Below, piece by piece: positions 1-9,027 of a stretch of 64,000 nucleotides of DNA. The notes beneath the pieces are model-generated. The model did not search any database. It saw nothing but the letters and a program-made list of their open reading frames with translations, and was not told the origin of the DNA. The stretch covers positions 2,542,001 to 2,606,000 of the forward strand of contig OZ246966.1 in the NCBI GenBank assembly GCA_965232405.1, read 5' to 3'. Position numbers and translations under genes: made by a program. The stretch is from RCIO01 sp965232405 (GTDB lineage Bacteria; Pseudomonadota; Alphaproteobacteria; Rhizobiales; Rhizobiaceae). Numbering within the stretch: the first letter of the stretch is position 1; each line of letters starts with the position of its first letter.

Positions 1-206
1 GAATGAAGGATGACGATGCTAGGCCGCAATCAAAGGCATGAAAAGCCCGCAGGGCGCAATTCTGCACAAGATGAGTGCACAATCGAAAATGATGAATTTT
101 TGGGCTTCACAACGGATATCGTTCGGATAAGGTTTTGGATGCCCCGCACTGGCGGATTGAAAAGCGGCACTTGCGACCGTTTCGCGCCTCACCCCGGAGT
201 TGTTCG
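1..206. other. Upstream region of the first operon
   Basis: No convincing gene. The short reading frames here overlap each other and show no family motif. It must hold the promoter and leader of the binding-protein gene that begins at 207; I could not pick a clear -35/-10 pair. A CCGGAG stretch at about 195-200 is the probable ribosome binding site. Confidence 0.5.
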
Positions 207-1223
207 ATGTCCAATCTCATTAGCAAAGTTTTCGCCGCGGCCGGCCTCGCGGCTTTCACCCTTTCCGCTTCGCTGACCAGCGCGCTGGCGCTCGATGCGG
301 TCACCTTCGGCACCAACTGGCTCGCACAGGCCGAGCATGGCGGCTACTACCAGGCCGTCGCCGATGGCACCTATGAGAAATACGGGCTGGACGTGACCAT
401 CCGGCAGGGTGGTCCGCAGGCGGCCAACCGTTCGCTTCTGGTCGGCGGCCAGATCGAGTTTTACATGGGCGGGCCGACGCAGGCGATCGACGCCGTCAAG
501 GAAGGTATCCCGACGCTCACTCTGGCATCGATCTTCCAGAAAGACCCGCAGGTGCTGCTCGCGCATCCCGATCAGGGATTCGAGACCTTTGCCGACCTCG
601 CGAAGGCCAGCAAGCTGATCCTCTCGAAGGACGGCTTCATTTCGTATTTCACCTGGATGAAATCGGCCTATGAGGGTTTCTCGGACGAGATGTACGAGCC
701 TTACACCTTTAACCCTGCGCCGTTCATCGCCGACGAAAAGGCGGTTCAGCAGGGCTACCTGACTTCGGAACCCTACGAGATCGAGACGCAGACCGGCTGG
801 GCGCCCGTGGTGTTCCTGTTGGCAGACAACGGTTTCGCGCCTTATTCCACCACCATCGAGACGATGAAGCCGTGGTACGAAGAGAACAAGGACGTCGCCA
901 AACGCTTCGTGGAAGCAACGATCGTCGGCTGGTACAATTATCTCTACGGCGACAACGCGGCTGCAAACGAGCTGATCAAGGCTGACAATCCGGAGATGAC
1001 CGACGGGCAGCTGGCCTATTCGCTGGAGAAGATGAAAGAGTATGGCATCGTGATTTCCGGCGATGCCGAGGACAAGGGTATCGGCTGCATGACCGACGAA
1101 CGCTGGTCGTCCTTCTACGACCAGATGGTCGAGGTTGGTGTGTTCGAGGCCGGCATCGATGTCAGCCAGGCCTATTCGACCGAGTTCGTTTGCCAGGGCC
1201 TTGGCAAGGACCTCGTGAAGTAA
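207..1223 (+). CDS. NMT1/THI5-like ABC transporter substrate-binding protein
   Basis: Periplasmic binding protein of 338 residues from the ThiY/SsuA/TauA (NMT1) fold group. An N-terminal signal peptide (positive MSNLISK, then a hydrophobic run ending near SALA) leads into VTFGTNWLAQAEHGGYYQA, which resembles the ThiY start. The ATG at 207 is preferred over an upstream in-frame start at 135 because it gives a clean signal peptide. It is the first gene of an operon with the ATPase and permease that follow and with three catabolic genes. The ligand is not determined by sequence; a pyrimidine-like or other small heterocycle is suggested by the neighbouring cytosine-deaminase-like enzyme. Confidence 0.85.
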   Translation: MSNLISKVFAAAGLAAFTLSASLTSALALDAVTFGTNWLAQAEHGGYYQAVADGTYEKYGLDVTIRQGGPQAANRSLLVGGQIEFYMGGPTQAIDAVKEGIPTLTLASIFQKDPQVLLAHPDQGFETFADLAKASKLILSKDGFISYFTWMKSAYEGFSDEMYEPYTFNPAPFIADEKAVQQGYLTSEPYEIETQTGWAPVVFLLADNGFAPYSTTIETMKPWYEENKDVAKRFVEATIVGWYNYLYGDNAAANELIKADNPEMTDGQLAYSLEKMKEYGIVISGDAEDKGIGCMTDERWSSFYDQMVEVGVFEAGIDVSQAYSTEFVCQGLGKDLVK

Positions 1224-1241
1224 CGAGGCAATGCTCGAAAC

Positions 1242-1265
1242 GACGGTCGCCCTGAGGCGGCCGTC
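1242..1265 (+). terminator. Hairpin after the binding-protein gene
   Basis: A 10-bp stem (1242-1251 with 1256-1265, one G-T wobble) with a CTGA loop lies 18 bases after the stop codon. There is no T run, so it is more likely a 3'-end stabiliser or partial attenuator than a full terminator. Confidence 0.6.
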
Positions 1266-1294
1266 AAAGACCATCGAACGGGAAGGCCGGCCAG

Positions 1295-2131
1295 TTGAAT
1301 CTCGCGGTTGAAGCGAAGGGTGCGCGTTCAACGGCCCTCGCGCATGGGCGCAAGGTCGTGTCGATGAACGGAGTGTCGAAGGTCTTTTCCAACGGCACCG
1401 TGGCGCTGACCGATATGACCATGGATGTCGGCGCGGGCGAGTTCGTCAGCCTGCTTGGACCGTCCGGCTGCGGCAAGTCCACCGCGTTGCGCATCATTGC
1501 CGGTCTCGGCGAGCCGAGTACGGGCACAATCGACTGGCCGTCATCCAAGATCAATGCGCGGGGACTACCCGAAGGCGATGTCGGTTTCGTTTTCCAGGAG
1601 CCGACGCTGATGCCGTGGCAGACGGTGTTCGGCAACGTTTACCTGCCGATGAAATTGCGCGGGCAATCGAAGAACGCCGTCAGAAGCGAAGTCATGGAAA
1701 TGCTCTCGCTGGTCGGGCTGGCGGACTTTGCTGAGGCCTATCCGCGCGAGCTTTCTGGCGGCATGAAGATGCGCGTTTCGATCGCGCGTGCACTGGTGAC
1801 CAAGCCGAAGCTTCTGCTGATGGACGAACCGTTCGCGGCGCTGGACGAGATCACCCGGCAAAAGCTCAATGACGATGTGCTGATGCTGTGGAAGCAATCC
1901 GGCGTGACGGTCATCTTCGTCACGCATTCGGTTTATGAATCCGCCTATCTGTCCAACCGCATCGTGGTGATGAAGGCGCGGCCGGGACAGGTCTATACCG
2001 ATATTGCGCTTGACCCGCCGGAGCAGCGTGACGAGAGCTACCGGGTGTCGGAAAAATACCGCGAAACCTGCGCCAGCGTTTCCGAGGCGCTGCAGAACGC
2101 GATCCATATGGGGCAGGTCGCACATGGCTGA
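1295..2131 (+). CDS. ABC transporter ATP-binding protein (nitrate/sulfonate/ThiZ type)
   Basis: ATPase of 278 residues that energises the NMT1-type importer. Visible motifs are Walker A GPSGCGKST (about residue 53), the Q-loop region GFVFQEPTLMPW, the signature LSGGMKMRVSIARAL, Walker B LLLMDEPFAALDE and the switch histidine in FVTHSVYESAYLS. The start is taken as TTG at 1295, nine bases after a GGAAGG ribosome binding site; no ATG gives a better N-terminus. It overlaps the permease gene by 8 bases, so the two are translationally coupled. Confidence 0.88.
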   Translation: MNLAVEAKGARSTALAHGRKVVSMNGVSKVFSNGTVALTDMTMDVGAGEFVSLLGPSGCGKSTALRIIAGLGEPSTGTIDWPSSKINARGLPEGDVGFVFQEPTLMPWQTVFGNVYLPMKLRGQSKNAVRSEVMEMLSLVGLADFAEAYPRELSGGMKMRVSIARALVTKPKLLLMDEPFAALDEITRQKLNDDVLMLWKQSGVTVIFVTHSVYESAYLSNRIVVMKARPGQVYTDIALDPPEQRDESYRVSEKYRETCASVSEALQNAIHMGQVAHG

Positions 2132-2993
2132 AGCGACAACCAGCCAATCCAGCCAGATGGAAGCGACGGGCGAGGAAGAAGCCCCGCGGCCACCGCCACG
2201 TGTGACCATTTCGGAGCGATTTCTGCGTATCGCGGTGCCGGTCGGCATGTTCGTCGGCGCTATCGTTCTGTGGCACCTCTATGTCGTGATCAACGAGGTG
2301 CCGCATTACATCCTGCCGAGCCCCTTGGCGGTCGCATCGTCTCTCTGGAACGACTGGAGCACATTGGCGCCCGCGTTGCTGGTGACCGTGCGCATTACTT
2401 TCACCGCGCTTTTCCTGGCGCTGGTCGGTGGTGTCGGGCTGGCGATCATCCTTGTGCAGTCGCGCTGGATTGAGCTGGCGCTGTTCCCGTTTGCCGTCAT
2501 CCTGCAGGTGACGCCGATCATCGCGATCGCGCCGCTGCTGTTGATCTATGCTCCGGACACGCAGACCGCGCTGCTGATCTGCGCTTTTCTGGTCGCGTTC
2601 TTCCCGATCCTTTCGAACATGGTGCAGGGGCTGAAAAGCGTCGACCACAATCTGCTCAACCTGTTCGATCTTTATGGCGCCTCGCGCTGGCAGACGCTGC
2701 TCTACCTCAAGCTGCCGGCCTCGCTGCCCTATTTCATGGCGGGCCTGAGGATCGGCGGCGGGCTGGCGCTGATCGCCGCCGTCGTCGCCGAATTTGCCGC
2801 CGGTTCGGCCGGCGCCGGTTCGGGCCTCGCCTTCCGGCTGCTTGAAAGCCAGTACCGGCTCAATATTCCGCGCCTGTTTGCCGCCCTTGTTCTGCTGACG
2901 GCGACCGGCGTGGCGATCTTCGGTCTCACCTCGCTCATCTCATGGCTGTCGCTTCGCCGCTGGCATGAGAGCGCCGTGCGGAGGGAGAACTGA
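2124..2993 (+). CDS. ABC transporter permease (ThiX/SsuC type)
   Basis: Inner-membrane permease of 289 residues with about six hydrophobic segments and a BPD_transp_1 domain; the coupling EAA-like loop is around LYGASRWQTLLYLKLPAS. The N-terminal 30 residues are a charged, proline-rich cytoplasmic tail. The ATG at 2124 overlaps the end of the ATPase gene; the frame is open further upstream but that part lies inside the ATPase. It forms the membrane channel of the 0.2-3 kb importer, and the downstream amidohydrolase starts 3 bases after its stop. Confidence 0.88.
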   Translation: MAEATTSQSSQMEATGEEEAPRPPPRVTISERFLRIAVPVGMFVGAIVLWHLYVVINEVPHYILPSPLAVASSLWNDWSTLAPALLVTVRITFTALFLALVGGVGLAIILVQSRWIELALFPFAVILQVTPIIAIAPLLLIYAPDTQTALLICAFLVAFFPILSNMVQGLKSVDHNLLNLFDLYGASRWQTLLYLKLPASLPYFMAGLRIGGGLALIAAVVAEFAAGSAGAGSGLAFRLLESQYRLNIPRLFAALVLLTATGVAIFGLTSLISWLSLRRWHESAVRREN

Positions 2994-2995
2994 TT

Positions 2996-4312
2996 ATGGC
3001 GAGGTCCGGGGACACACTCATACTCGCCAATGCAACCGTGCCGGCCAGCGTGGCCGGCGAGGCGGCGTCTGGCACCCTGCGGCGGGTCGACATCACCATT
3101 TCCGGCGGCATGATCGAGGCGGTCCAGCCTTCGGGTGCGCAAACGCCGGCTGGTATGCAAATCCGCGATCTGGATGGCGGGCTGGTACTGCCGGCCTTCG
3201 TTGATGTGCACACACACCTCGACAAGGGCCATATCTGGCCGCGCAAAGCCAATCCCGACGGCACCTGGATGGGTGCCTTGATGTCGGTGATGGAAGATCG
3301 CGTGGCGAACTGGTCGGCCGGCGACGTGGCGCGGCGCATGGACTTCTCGCTGCGCTCAGCATTCGCGCACGGCACCGCGGCGATCCGCACCCATCTCGAC
3401 AGCGGCCCGCCGCAATGCGACGTGACATGGGACGTGTTCGAGGAGGTACGGGCCGAATGGGCCGGCCGCATTGAGTTGCAGGGCGTTTCGCTGTTGGGGC
3501 CAGACCATCTGCTTGAACGCGACACGACCCGCCATGTGGCCGAGCGTGTGAAGGCGGCAGGCGGCATTTTCGGCGGCGCGGTGGCGGAGTATTCAGAAGC
3601 GCGCAAGGCGATCTTCGCCGCCGTGGAAGCCGCAGGCGAGGCCGGTCTGGATCTTGATTTGCATTGCGATGAAACAGCCGACCCTTCGGCGCAGTCGCTC
3701 AGGTATCTGGCCGACGCGGTGATCGAGACTGGCTTCGTGGGCAGCGTTGCTGCCGGCCATTGCTGTTCGCTCGCGGTTCAGGAGGAGGCAACGGCGCGAG
3801 CGACCATCGAAAAGGTTGCGGAAGCCGGCATCGCCGTCATCTCGCTGCCCATGTGCAACATGTATTTGCAGGACCGTCACAACGGCAACGCGGTGCGCAC
3901 GCCGCGCTGGCGCGGGGTGACGCCGCTCAACGAACTGCGAACAGCTGGCGCGCCGGTGGCGATTGCATCCGACAATACGCGCGATCCGTTCTACGCCTAT
4001 GGCGATCTCGACGGGTTGGAGGTTTTGCGCGAGGGCGCGCGCATCCTGCATTTCGACCACCCAGCCGACAGTGCCTGGACATGGGCGCGAGCGGTTGGCG
4101 CCAGCCCGGCCGCCTTTGGCGGCTTTGCCTACAAGGCGACTATTGTTTCCGGCGAACCGGCCGACCTGATCCTGTTCAGGGCGCGCGACTGGACCGAACT
4201 GATGGCGCGGCCGCAGTCCGACCGGGTGGTGCTCAGGGGTGGTATCGAAATCGACCGGACCTTGCCGGACTACCGCGAACTGGATGACTTGATGACCGTG
4301 GGAGCAGCTTGA
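2996..4312 (+). CDS. Cytosine-deaminase-like amidohydrolase
   Basis: 438-residue metal-dependent hydrolase of the amidohydrolase superfamily, closest in pattern to CodA-type deaminases. The metal-binding HTHLDKGHIW is near residue 70, DLDLHCDET and AAGHCCS follow, and the final metal Asp lies in IASDNTRDPFYAYG. CodA-like enzymes deaminate cytosine or related rings; others in this branch hydrolyse ring amides, so the exact substrate is open. It begins 3 bases after the transporter permease and ends in a TGATG overlap with the next gene, so it very probably acts on the imported compound. Confidence 0.82.
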   Translation: MARSGDTLILANATVPASVAGEAASGTLRRVDITISGGMIEAVQPSGAQTPAGMQIRDLDGGLVLPAFVDVHTHLDKGHIWPRKANPDGTWMGALMSVMEDRVANWSAGDVARRMDFSLRSAFAHGTAAIRTHLDSGPPQCDVTWDVFEEVRAEWAGRIELQGVSLLGPDHLLERDTTRHVAERVKAAGGIFGGAVAEYSEARKAIFAAVEAAGEAGLDLDLHCDETADPSAQSLRYLADAVIETGFVGSVAAGHCCSLAVQEEATARATIEKVAEAGIAVISLPMCNMYLQDRHNGNAVRTPRWRGVTPLNELRTAGAPVAIASDNTRDPFYAYGDLDGLEVLREGARILHFDHPADSAWTWARAVGASPAAFGGFAYKATIVSGEPADLILFRARDWTELMARPQSDRVVLRGGIEIDRTLPDYRELDDLMTVGAA

Positions 4313-5712
4313 TGGATCTTGCAGGTTTCCGTACCGCGCTGGGCGACATACCGGTAGAGGACAACCCGCGGCTCGTGCAGCAGAAAAGCCGCGATCACTA
4401 CTGGTTTTCACCGTGGCTCAAATCGACGCTTGAGCATGTGACCGCCGACCTCATCGTGACGCCGCGCAACAATGCCGACGTGAAGACAACGTTAGCAGCT
4501 GCTTACAGATATGAAGTGCCGATTACGCCGCGCGGTGCCGGCACCGGCAATTACGGGCAGGCCATGCCGCTGTCGGGCGGCGCGATGCTTGATCTAAAGC
4601 TGCTCGACACGGTGATCGACATCAAGCCGGACCGGGTGCGCGCTGGTGCGGGCACCATCATGAGCAAGCTGGACGAAGAGACCAAGGCCGCGGTTGGCGG
4701 CGAACTGCGCTTTCACCCTTCGACCTACAGGCTTGCTAGCATTGGCGGCTTTGTAGCCGGCGGCTCTGGTGGCGTCGGCTCCATTCGCTGGGGCGGATTG
4801 CGCAATGCGGGCAACATACTGGGCCTCAAGGTCATCACTTGCGAGGAAGAACCGCTCGAGCTGGACCTCAAGGGCAACGATATCCTGAAGGTCGCACATG
4901 CCTATGGCACAAACGGCATTATCGTCGAGGTGGAGATGCCGTTGGCGCCAGCCCATGACTGGGTCGAAGTCGTGGTCGGGTTTGATAATGTAATCGATTC
5001 CTTACGGTTTAGCGAGGCGATCGCGCGGCAGGACGGCATTCTGCTCAAGGAAGTGTCGCCGATGGCAGCGCCCATCGCGCAGGACTGGTTCACCCGCTAC
5101 CAGCCCTTCCTGAAACCGGATCAGGCGGTGGTGCTGATCATGGTCGCGCCGAACTCGGTCGAGGCGTTGCAACTCTATATCGACCACCACGGCGCGGAAA
5201 CGCTCTATCGCAGCGATACGGCAGATGAGGAACTCAAGCGGCGGCTGCCGCCGATCTACGAATACACCTGGAACCACACCACCCTGCGCGGGATCAAGAT
5301 CGATCCGTCGATCACCTATCTGCAGACGCAATATCCGTCGCTGGATCATGTGGTGAAGATCATGGGCATTCTCGGCGACGAGATGCCCATGCATATCGAG
5401 ATGATCCGTTTTGACGGGAGGATCGTGTTCTCCGGACTTCCGATCGTGCGTTACACGAACGAGGAGCGGCTGGAGGAGATCATCCGTATTCACGAGGACA
5501 ATGAGTGTCTGGTATTCAATCCGCACCGGTACACGCTGGAGGAGGGCGGCATGAAAAGAACCGACCAGGCACAGCTTGCCTTCAAGCGCGAAGCCGATCC
5601 GCGCGGCTTGCTCAATCCCGGCAAGATGATTGCGTGGGACGATCCCAATTTCGATTTCGAATCCGGCCGCGTGTGGCTGTTTTCGGCGCTTGAAACGCGA
5701 GGTGCCGCCTGA
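4312..5712 (+). CDS. FAD-binding oxidoreductase (GlcD/D-lactate dehydrogenase-like)
   Basis: 466-residue flavoprotein of the VAO/PCMH family. The FAD-binding half contains TPRGAGTGNYGQAMPLSGG (about residues 74-92) and GGFVAGGSGGVGSIRWGG; the C-terminal half ends with the characteristic GLLNPGKMIAW. Family members oxidise 2-hydroxy acids or similar alcohols. The ATG at 4312 overlaps the upstream stop codon (TGATG) and the gene ends with the same kind of overlap with the next one. The specific substrate cannot be read from the sequence. Confidence 0.83.
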   Translation: MDLAGFRTALGDIPVEDNPRLVQQKSRDHYWFSPWLKSTLEHVTADLIVTPRNNADVKTTLAAAYRYEVPITPRGAGTGNYGQAMPLSGGAMLDLKLLDTVIDIKPDRVRAGAGTIMSKLDEETKAAVGGELRFHPSTYRLASIGGFVAGGSGGVGSIRWGGLRNAGNILGLKVITCEEEPLELDLKGNDILKVAHAYGTNGIIVEVEMPLAPAHDWVEVVVGFDNVIDSLRFSEAIARQDGILLKEVSPMAAPIAQDWFTRYQPFLKPDQAVVLIMVAPNSVEALQLYIDHHGAETLYRSDTADEELKRRLPPIYEYTWNHTTLRGIKIDPSITYLQTQYPSLDHVVKIMGILGDEMPMHIEMIRFDGRIVFSGLPIVRYTNEERLEEIIRIHEDNECLVFNPHRYTLEEGGMKRTDQAQLAFKREADPRGLLNPGKMIAWDDPNFDFESGRVWLFSALETRGAA

Positions 5713-6308
5713 TGCGCGTCCATGTCGTCCACGCACATCCCGTGGAGACAAGCTTCAACAGATCGCTTTTTCACATTGTCTGCGAAACGCTGGAGGCGGC
5801 CGGGCACGAGGTCGACGCGCTCAATCTCTATGATGAGAATTTCAACGCCGTGATGAGCCGCGAGGAGCGGCTGAACTATCACGATGTGCCGGACAACGTT
5901 ACCGAATGCCTCAGACCCTATGTCGACCGGCTGCTGGCGGCGGAAGGGATCGTTTTCGTGCATCCGGTTTGGAACTTCGGCTACCCGGCGATCCTCAAGG
6001 GCTATTTCGACCGGGTATTCATGCCGGGCGTGTCCTTTGAGATGTCCGAGGGATCCGAAAATGGCCGGCTCGTGCCGAAGCTGAAGAAGATCCGCAAGGC
6101 GGCGTTCATCACCACCTATGGCGGCACGCGCTGGCGCTCCATGGTGATGGGCGACCCGCCCAGATTGCTGGCCAAGCGCTGGGCATGGGTGACCTTCCGC
6201 GGAGCACCGAGACCGAAATACCTGGCGCTCTACGACATGAACAACAACGACGAGACGCGGCTGAAGGCCTTTCAGGACAAGGTCAGGCGGGAGTTGTCGC
6301 GCTTCTGA
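5712..6308 (+). CDS. NAD(P)H-dependent oxidoreductase, flavodoxin-like fold
   Basis: 198-residue protein of the Flavodoxin_2 (NQO/MdaB/KefF) family. It begins with the phosphate-loop strand VHVVHAHPVETSFNRSL and carries FVHPVWNFGYPAILKGYFDRV and PGVSFEM, typical of FMN/FAD-binding quinone-type reductases. It is the last gene of the operon and translationally coupled to the FAD oxidoreductase, so it may reoxidise or supply electrons to that pathway; this role is an inference. Confidence 0.82.
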   Translation: MRVHVVHAHPVETSFNRSLFHIVCETLEAAGHEVDALNLYDENFNAVMSREERLNYHDVPDNVTECLRPYVDRLLAAEGIVFVHPVWNFGYPAILKGYFDRVFMPGVSFEMSEGSENGRLVPKLKKIRKAAFITTYGGTRWRSMVMGDPPRLLAKRWAWVTFRGAPRPKYLALYDMNNNDETRLKAFQDKVRRELSRF

Positions 6309-6336
6309 GGAGGGTTGCCGGGATGACGTCAGTCCG

Positions 6337-6807
6337 TCAGCCTGGCCAGAATTCCTGTTTGCGGTCCTCAAAGCCGAGCACGTCGCGGGATCCGGTCCAG
6401 CGTGCGACCTCGCCCTCCATCCCGTCCGGATCCTCGAAGTTCACGAGGCGAACGGCGCCGAAATCGGTAATGGTGCCGTCCGATGCGCCTGCCTGCACGA
6501 GGCGCCGCCTGATCTCCTGCAGCTTCTCCTCGCTGTCGACCTTCAGTGCAAGATGATCGATGTGGCCGCGCTTTCCCATCTGCATCGACCCCGCCTCGAA
6601 TCCAGTCGGTTCCGGCATCTGGAAGGGATGCAGGGCAAAACCGCCGCCAAGGTCGATGAGCGAATGGCGAAGCGTGCCGCCGCCGGGGCCGGGCTCGGAG
6701 AGATCGAACATCGTTTCCGCGTCGAAGACCTTTTCATAAAAGCGAATGAGCCGGTCCATGTCGTGTGTGAACAATGTCAGATGATGCGCACCAACCGTTA
6801 CGGGCAT
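6337..6807 (-). CDS. VOC (glyoxalase/dioxygenase) family protein
   Basis: 156 residues of the vicinal-oxygen-chelate fold: an N-terminal half starting VGAHHLTLFTHDMDRLIRFYEKVF and a C-terminal half with RGHIDHLALKV and FEDPDGMEGEV. His residues near the start, the His in GHIDHLAL and the Glu of DGMEGE are the expected metal ligands. It is convergent with the upstream operon (28 bases apart) and lies 209 bases downstream of the dehydratase gene on the same strand. Substrate unknown; it could be an isomerase, glyoxalase or lyase. Confidence 0.75.
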   Translation of the reverse strand: MPVTVGAHHLTLFTHDMDRLIRFYEKVFDAETMFDLSEPGPGGGTLRHSLIDLGGGFALHPFQMPEPTGFEAGSMQMGKRGHIDHLALKVDSEEKLQEIRRRLVQAGASDGTITDFGAVRLVNFEDPDGMEGEVARWTGSRDVLGFEDRKQEFWPG

Positions 6808-6937
6808 ATCGAGCTTCCTTTCCGATAGGAAAGGATATCACCCCGGAGCCTGTCGGGCGAACCGCTCGGACGCTGGCGAGGCATCGGGCCACCGGCTGTC
6901 AGCGAACAGCAATCGGCGACGAATGGATGCCGGAACG

Positions 6938-6954
6938 CGCGGGGCAACCCCGCG
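6938..6954 (-). terminator. GC hairpin between dehydratase and VOC genes
   Basis: Perfect 7-bp CGCGGGG/CCCCGCG stem with a 3-base loop in the 209-base gap downstream of the dehydratase. No T run on either strand, so termination is only suggested. Confidence 0.4.
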
Positions 6955-7016
6955 GGCATACAAGCCCGGTATCGACGCAGATATCGCTGCCATTCAGCCG
7001 AGCCCGAAATAAGGCC

Positions 7017-8819
7017 TCAGTGATTGTCGCGCGGGATGCCGCTGGTCTGCGCAATGCGCTGATATTTGACCGCCGGCTTAAGCACCATGCCTTGCGCAAG
7101 CTGGTCGACCATGCCGCGCTGGATTTCCTGCCAGGGGGTCTGGTGATCGGGGTAGGGGAAACCGCCATTGCTCTTGAGTTCAGCGCGACGCTTTTCCAGT
7201 TCCTCGTCGGATATCAGAATATTGGCTTCGCCTTTCCTCAGATCGATACGGACGCGGTCACCCGTCTTGACCAGCGCCAGTCCGCCGCCAACCGCCGCTT
7301 CAGGCGATGCGTTGAGGATGGAGGGCGAGCCGGAGGTGCCGGACTGGCGGCCATCGCCGACGCAGGGCAATGAGTGAACGCCCTTCTTCAGCAGGCTCGC
7401 CGGCGGCTGCATGTTCACCACTTCGGCTGCACCCGGATAGCCGACAGGGCCGGCTCCACGCATGAACAGGACCGAATGCTCATCAACCCCGAGATCGGGG
7501 TCCTCAATGCGGTGATGGTAGTCTTCGGTCCCCTCAAATACGACCGCGGTACCCTCAAAGGCATCCGGATCGTCAGGGTTTGAAAGATACCGGTTCCGGA
7601 ATTCCTCCGAGATCACACTGGTCTTCATGATGGCGCTGTCGAACAGGTTGCCGCGCAGGTTGATGAAGCCCGCATCTTTCAGCAACGGATCCGAAACCGG
7701 CCGGATCACCTTACTGTCCATGTTTTCGGCGTTGCGGCAATTGTCGCCGATGGCCTCGCCATTGACCGTCAGCGCCCCGGGGTTCGGAAGCATGCCTGCC
7801 TTCATCAATTCGGCCACCACAGCGGGCACTCCGCCGGCATGGTGGTAATCCTCGCCGAGATATTCACCTGCCGGCTGCAGGTTCAGGAGCAGCGGCACCT
7901 TGTGGCCGAGCCGCTGCCAGTCGTCATTCGTCAGTTCGACGCCGAGATGGCGCGCAACCGCGTTGAGGTGGATCGGCGCGTTGGTTGAGCCACCGATCGC
8001 GGAGTTGACTACAATCGCGTTTTCGAACGCCTCACGCGTCATGATGTCGGACGGCTTCAGGTCTTCGTGCACCATGTCCACAATGCGGCGGCCGGTCTGG
8101 TAGGCCATCTGGCCGCGTTCGCGGTACGTCGCCGGTATGGCGGCGGAGCCCGGCAATTGCATGCCCAGCGCTTCGGCCAGACTGTTCATGGTGGTGGCTG
8201 TGCCCATCGTATTGCAATAGCCGGTGGACGGTGCAGCTGAGGCAACGATTTCGGTGAAGCCGTCAATGTCGATTTCCTCGGCGGCGAGCAGTTCGCGCGC
8301 CTTCCAGACGATCGTGCCGGAACCCGTTCGCTGGCCGCGGAACCAGCCATTGAGCATGGGGCCGACCGACAAGGCGATAGCAGGGATGTTGACTGTTGCC
8401 GCACCCATCAACAGTGCCGGCGTGGTCTTGTCGCAGCCGATCGTTAGCACCACGCCGTCGAGTGGGTATCCGTAAAGCACCTCAACCAGCGACAGGTAGG
8501 CGAGGTTGCGGTCGAGCGAGGCTGTCGGGCGTTTGCCTGTCTCCTGGATCGGATGGCAGGGGAATTCGATGCAGAGACCGCCGGCGGCGGTGATGCCGTC
8601 ACGCACCCGCTTGGCGAGTTCGATGTGGTGGCGGTTACAGGGCGAAAGGTCGGAGCCGGTCTGTGCAATGCCGATGATCGGCTTGCCGCTCTGCAGTTCC
8701 TCGCGGGTCAGACCGTAATTGAGATAGCGCTCAAGATATAGCGCCGTCATAGCCGGGTTGTCGGGATTGTCGAACCATTGCCGCGAACGAAGTGCGGGCT
8801 TGTCGCCTTTGTCTGCCAT
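7017..8819 (-). CDS. xylD: IlvD/Edd family dehydratase, D-xylonate dehydratase-like
   Basis: 600-residue Fe-S dehydratase. It follows the sugar-acid branch closely: MTALYLERYLNYG, GKPIIGIAQTGSDLSPCN, IGCDKTTPALLMG and GYCNTMGTA supply the three conserved cluster cysteines, and the end reads PRDNH, like the Caulobacter xylonate dehydratase as I recall it. Such enzymes convert D-xylonate or L-arabonate to the 2-keto-3-deoxy acid. Length fits this branch (about 580-600). It stands alone, divergent from glpR, with no sugar dehydrogenase or aldolase beside it, so the exact sugar acid is uncertain. Confidence 0.82.
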   Translation of the reverse strand: MADKGDKPALRSRQWFDNPDNPAMTALYLERYLNYGLTREELQSGKPIIGIAQTGSDLSPCNRHHIELAKRVRDGITAAGGLCIEFPCHPIQETGKRPTASLDRNLAYLSLVEVLYGYPLDGVVLTIGCDKTTPALLMGAATVNIPAIALSVGPMLNGWFRGQRTGSGTIVWKARELLAAEEIDIDGFTEIVASAAPSTGYCNTMGTATTMNSLAEALGMQLPGSAAIPATYRERGQMAYQTGRRIVDMVHEDLKPSDIMTREAFENAIVVNSAIGGSTNAPIHLNAVARHLGVELTNDDWQRLGHKVPLLLNLQPAGEYLGEDYHHAGGVPAVVAELMKAGMLPNPGALTVNGEAIGDNCRNAENMDSKVIRPVSDPLLKDAGFINLRGNLFDSAIMKTSVISEEFRNRYLSNPDDPDAFEGTAVVFEGTEDYHHRIEDPDLGVDEHSVLFMRGAGPVGYPGAAEVVNMQPPASLLKKGVHSLPCVGDGRQSGTSGSPSILNASPEAAVGGGLALVKTGDRVRIDLRKGEANILISDEELEKRRAELKSNGGFPYPDHQTPWQEIQRGMVDQLAQGMVLKPAVKYQRIAQTSGIPRDNH

Positions 8820-9027
8820 AGAAGCCTCTGGAGGGTATCAATCGATTTAGTGTTTGCGCCATTAGCGCCGCATGTTCAATGGCGAAGCGCCGCAATACGT
8901 TGCTGCGCCGCAGTATCGTGCAACTAATCCACCGTTTCGCGAGGTTCGAAACCAAATTCTGTATTGTTTCGAATTTCTGTGATAGCGGAAGCAAACCGAA
9001 CCTAACCGAACGCAGGAGCGCAGCCCT
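8820..9027. promoter_or_regulatory. Divergent promoter region of dehydratase and glpR
   Basis: 208 bases between divergent genes. It contains the inverted repeat GTTTCG (8934-8939) and CGAAAC (8947-8952), followed by a second GTTTCGAA at about 8966. These resemble the TTCGTT/TTTCG elements upstream of glpD and may be autoregulatory GlpR sites. A CAGGAG ribosome binding site lies at 9012-9017 before glpR. Confidence 0.45.

Noticed and set aside
1..206. Thiamin-pyrophosphate riboswitch upstream of a ThiY-like gene
   Set aside because: I looked because of the NMT1-type transporter but saw no conserved CUGAGA-type core.
189..1331. 380-codon minus-strand frame
   Set aside because: Antisense to a well-supported binding-protein gene with signal peptide.
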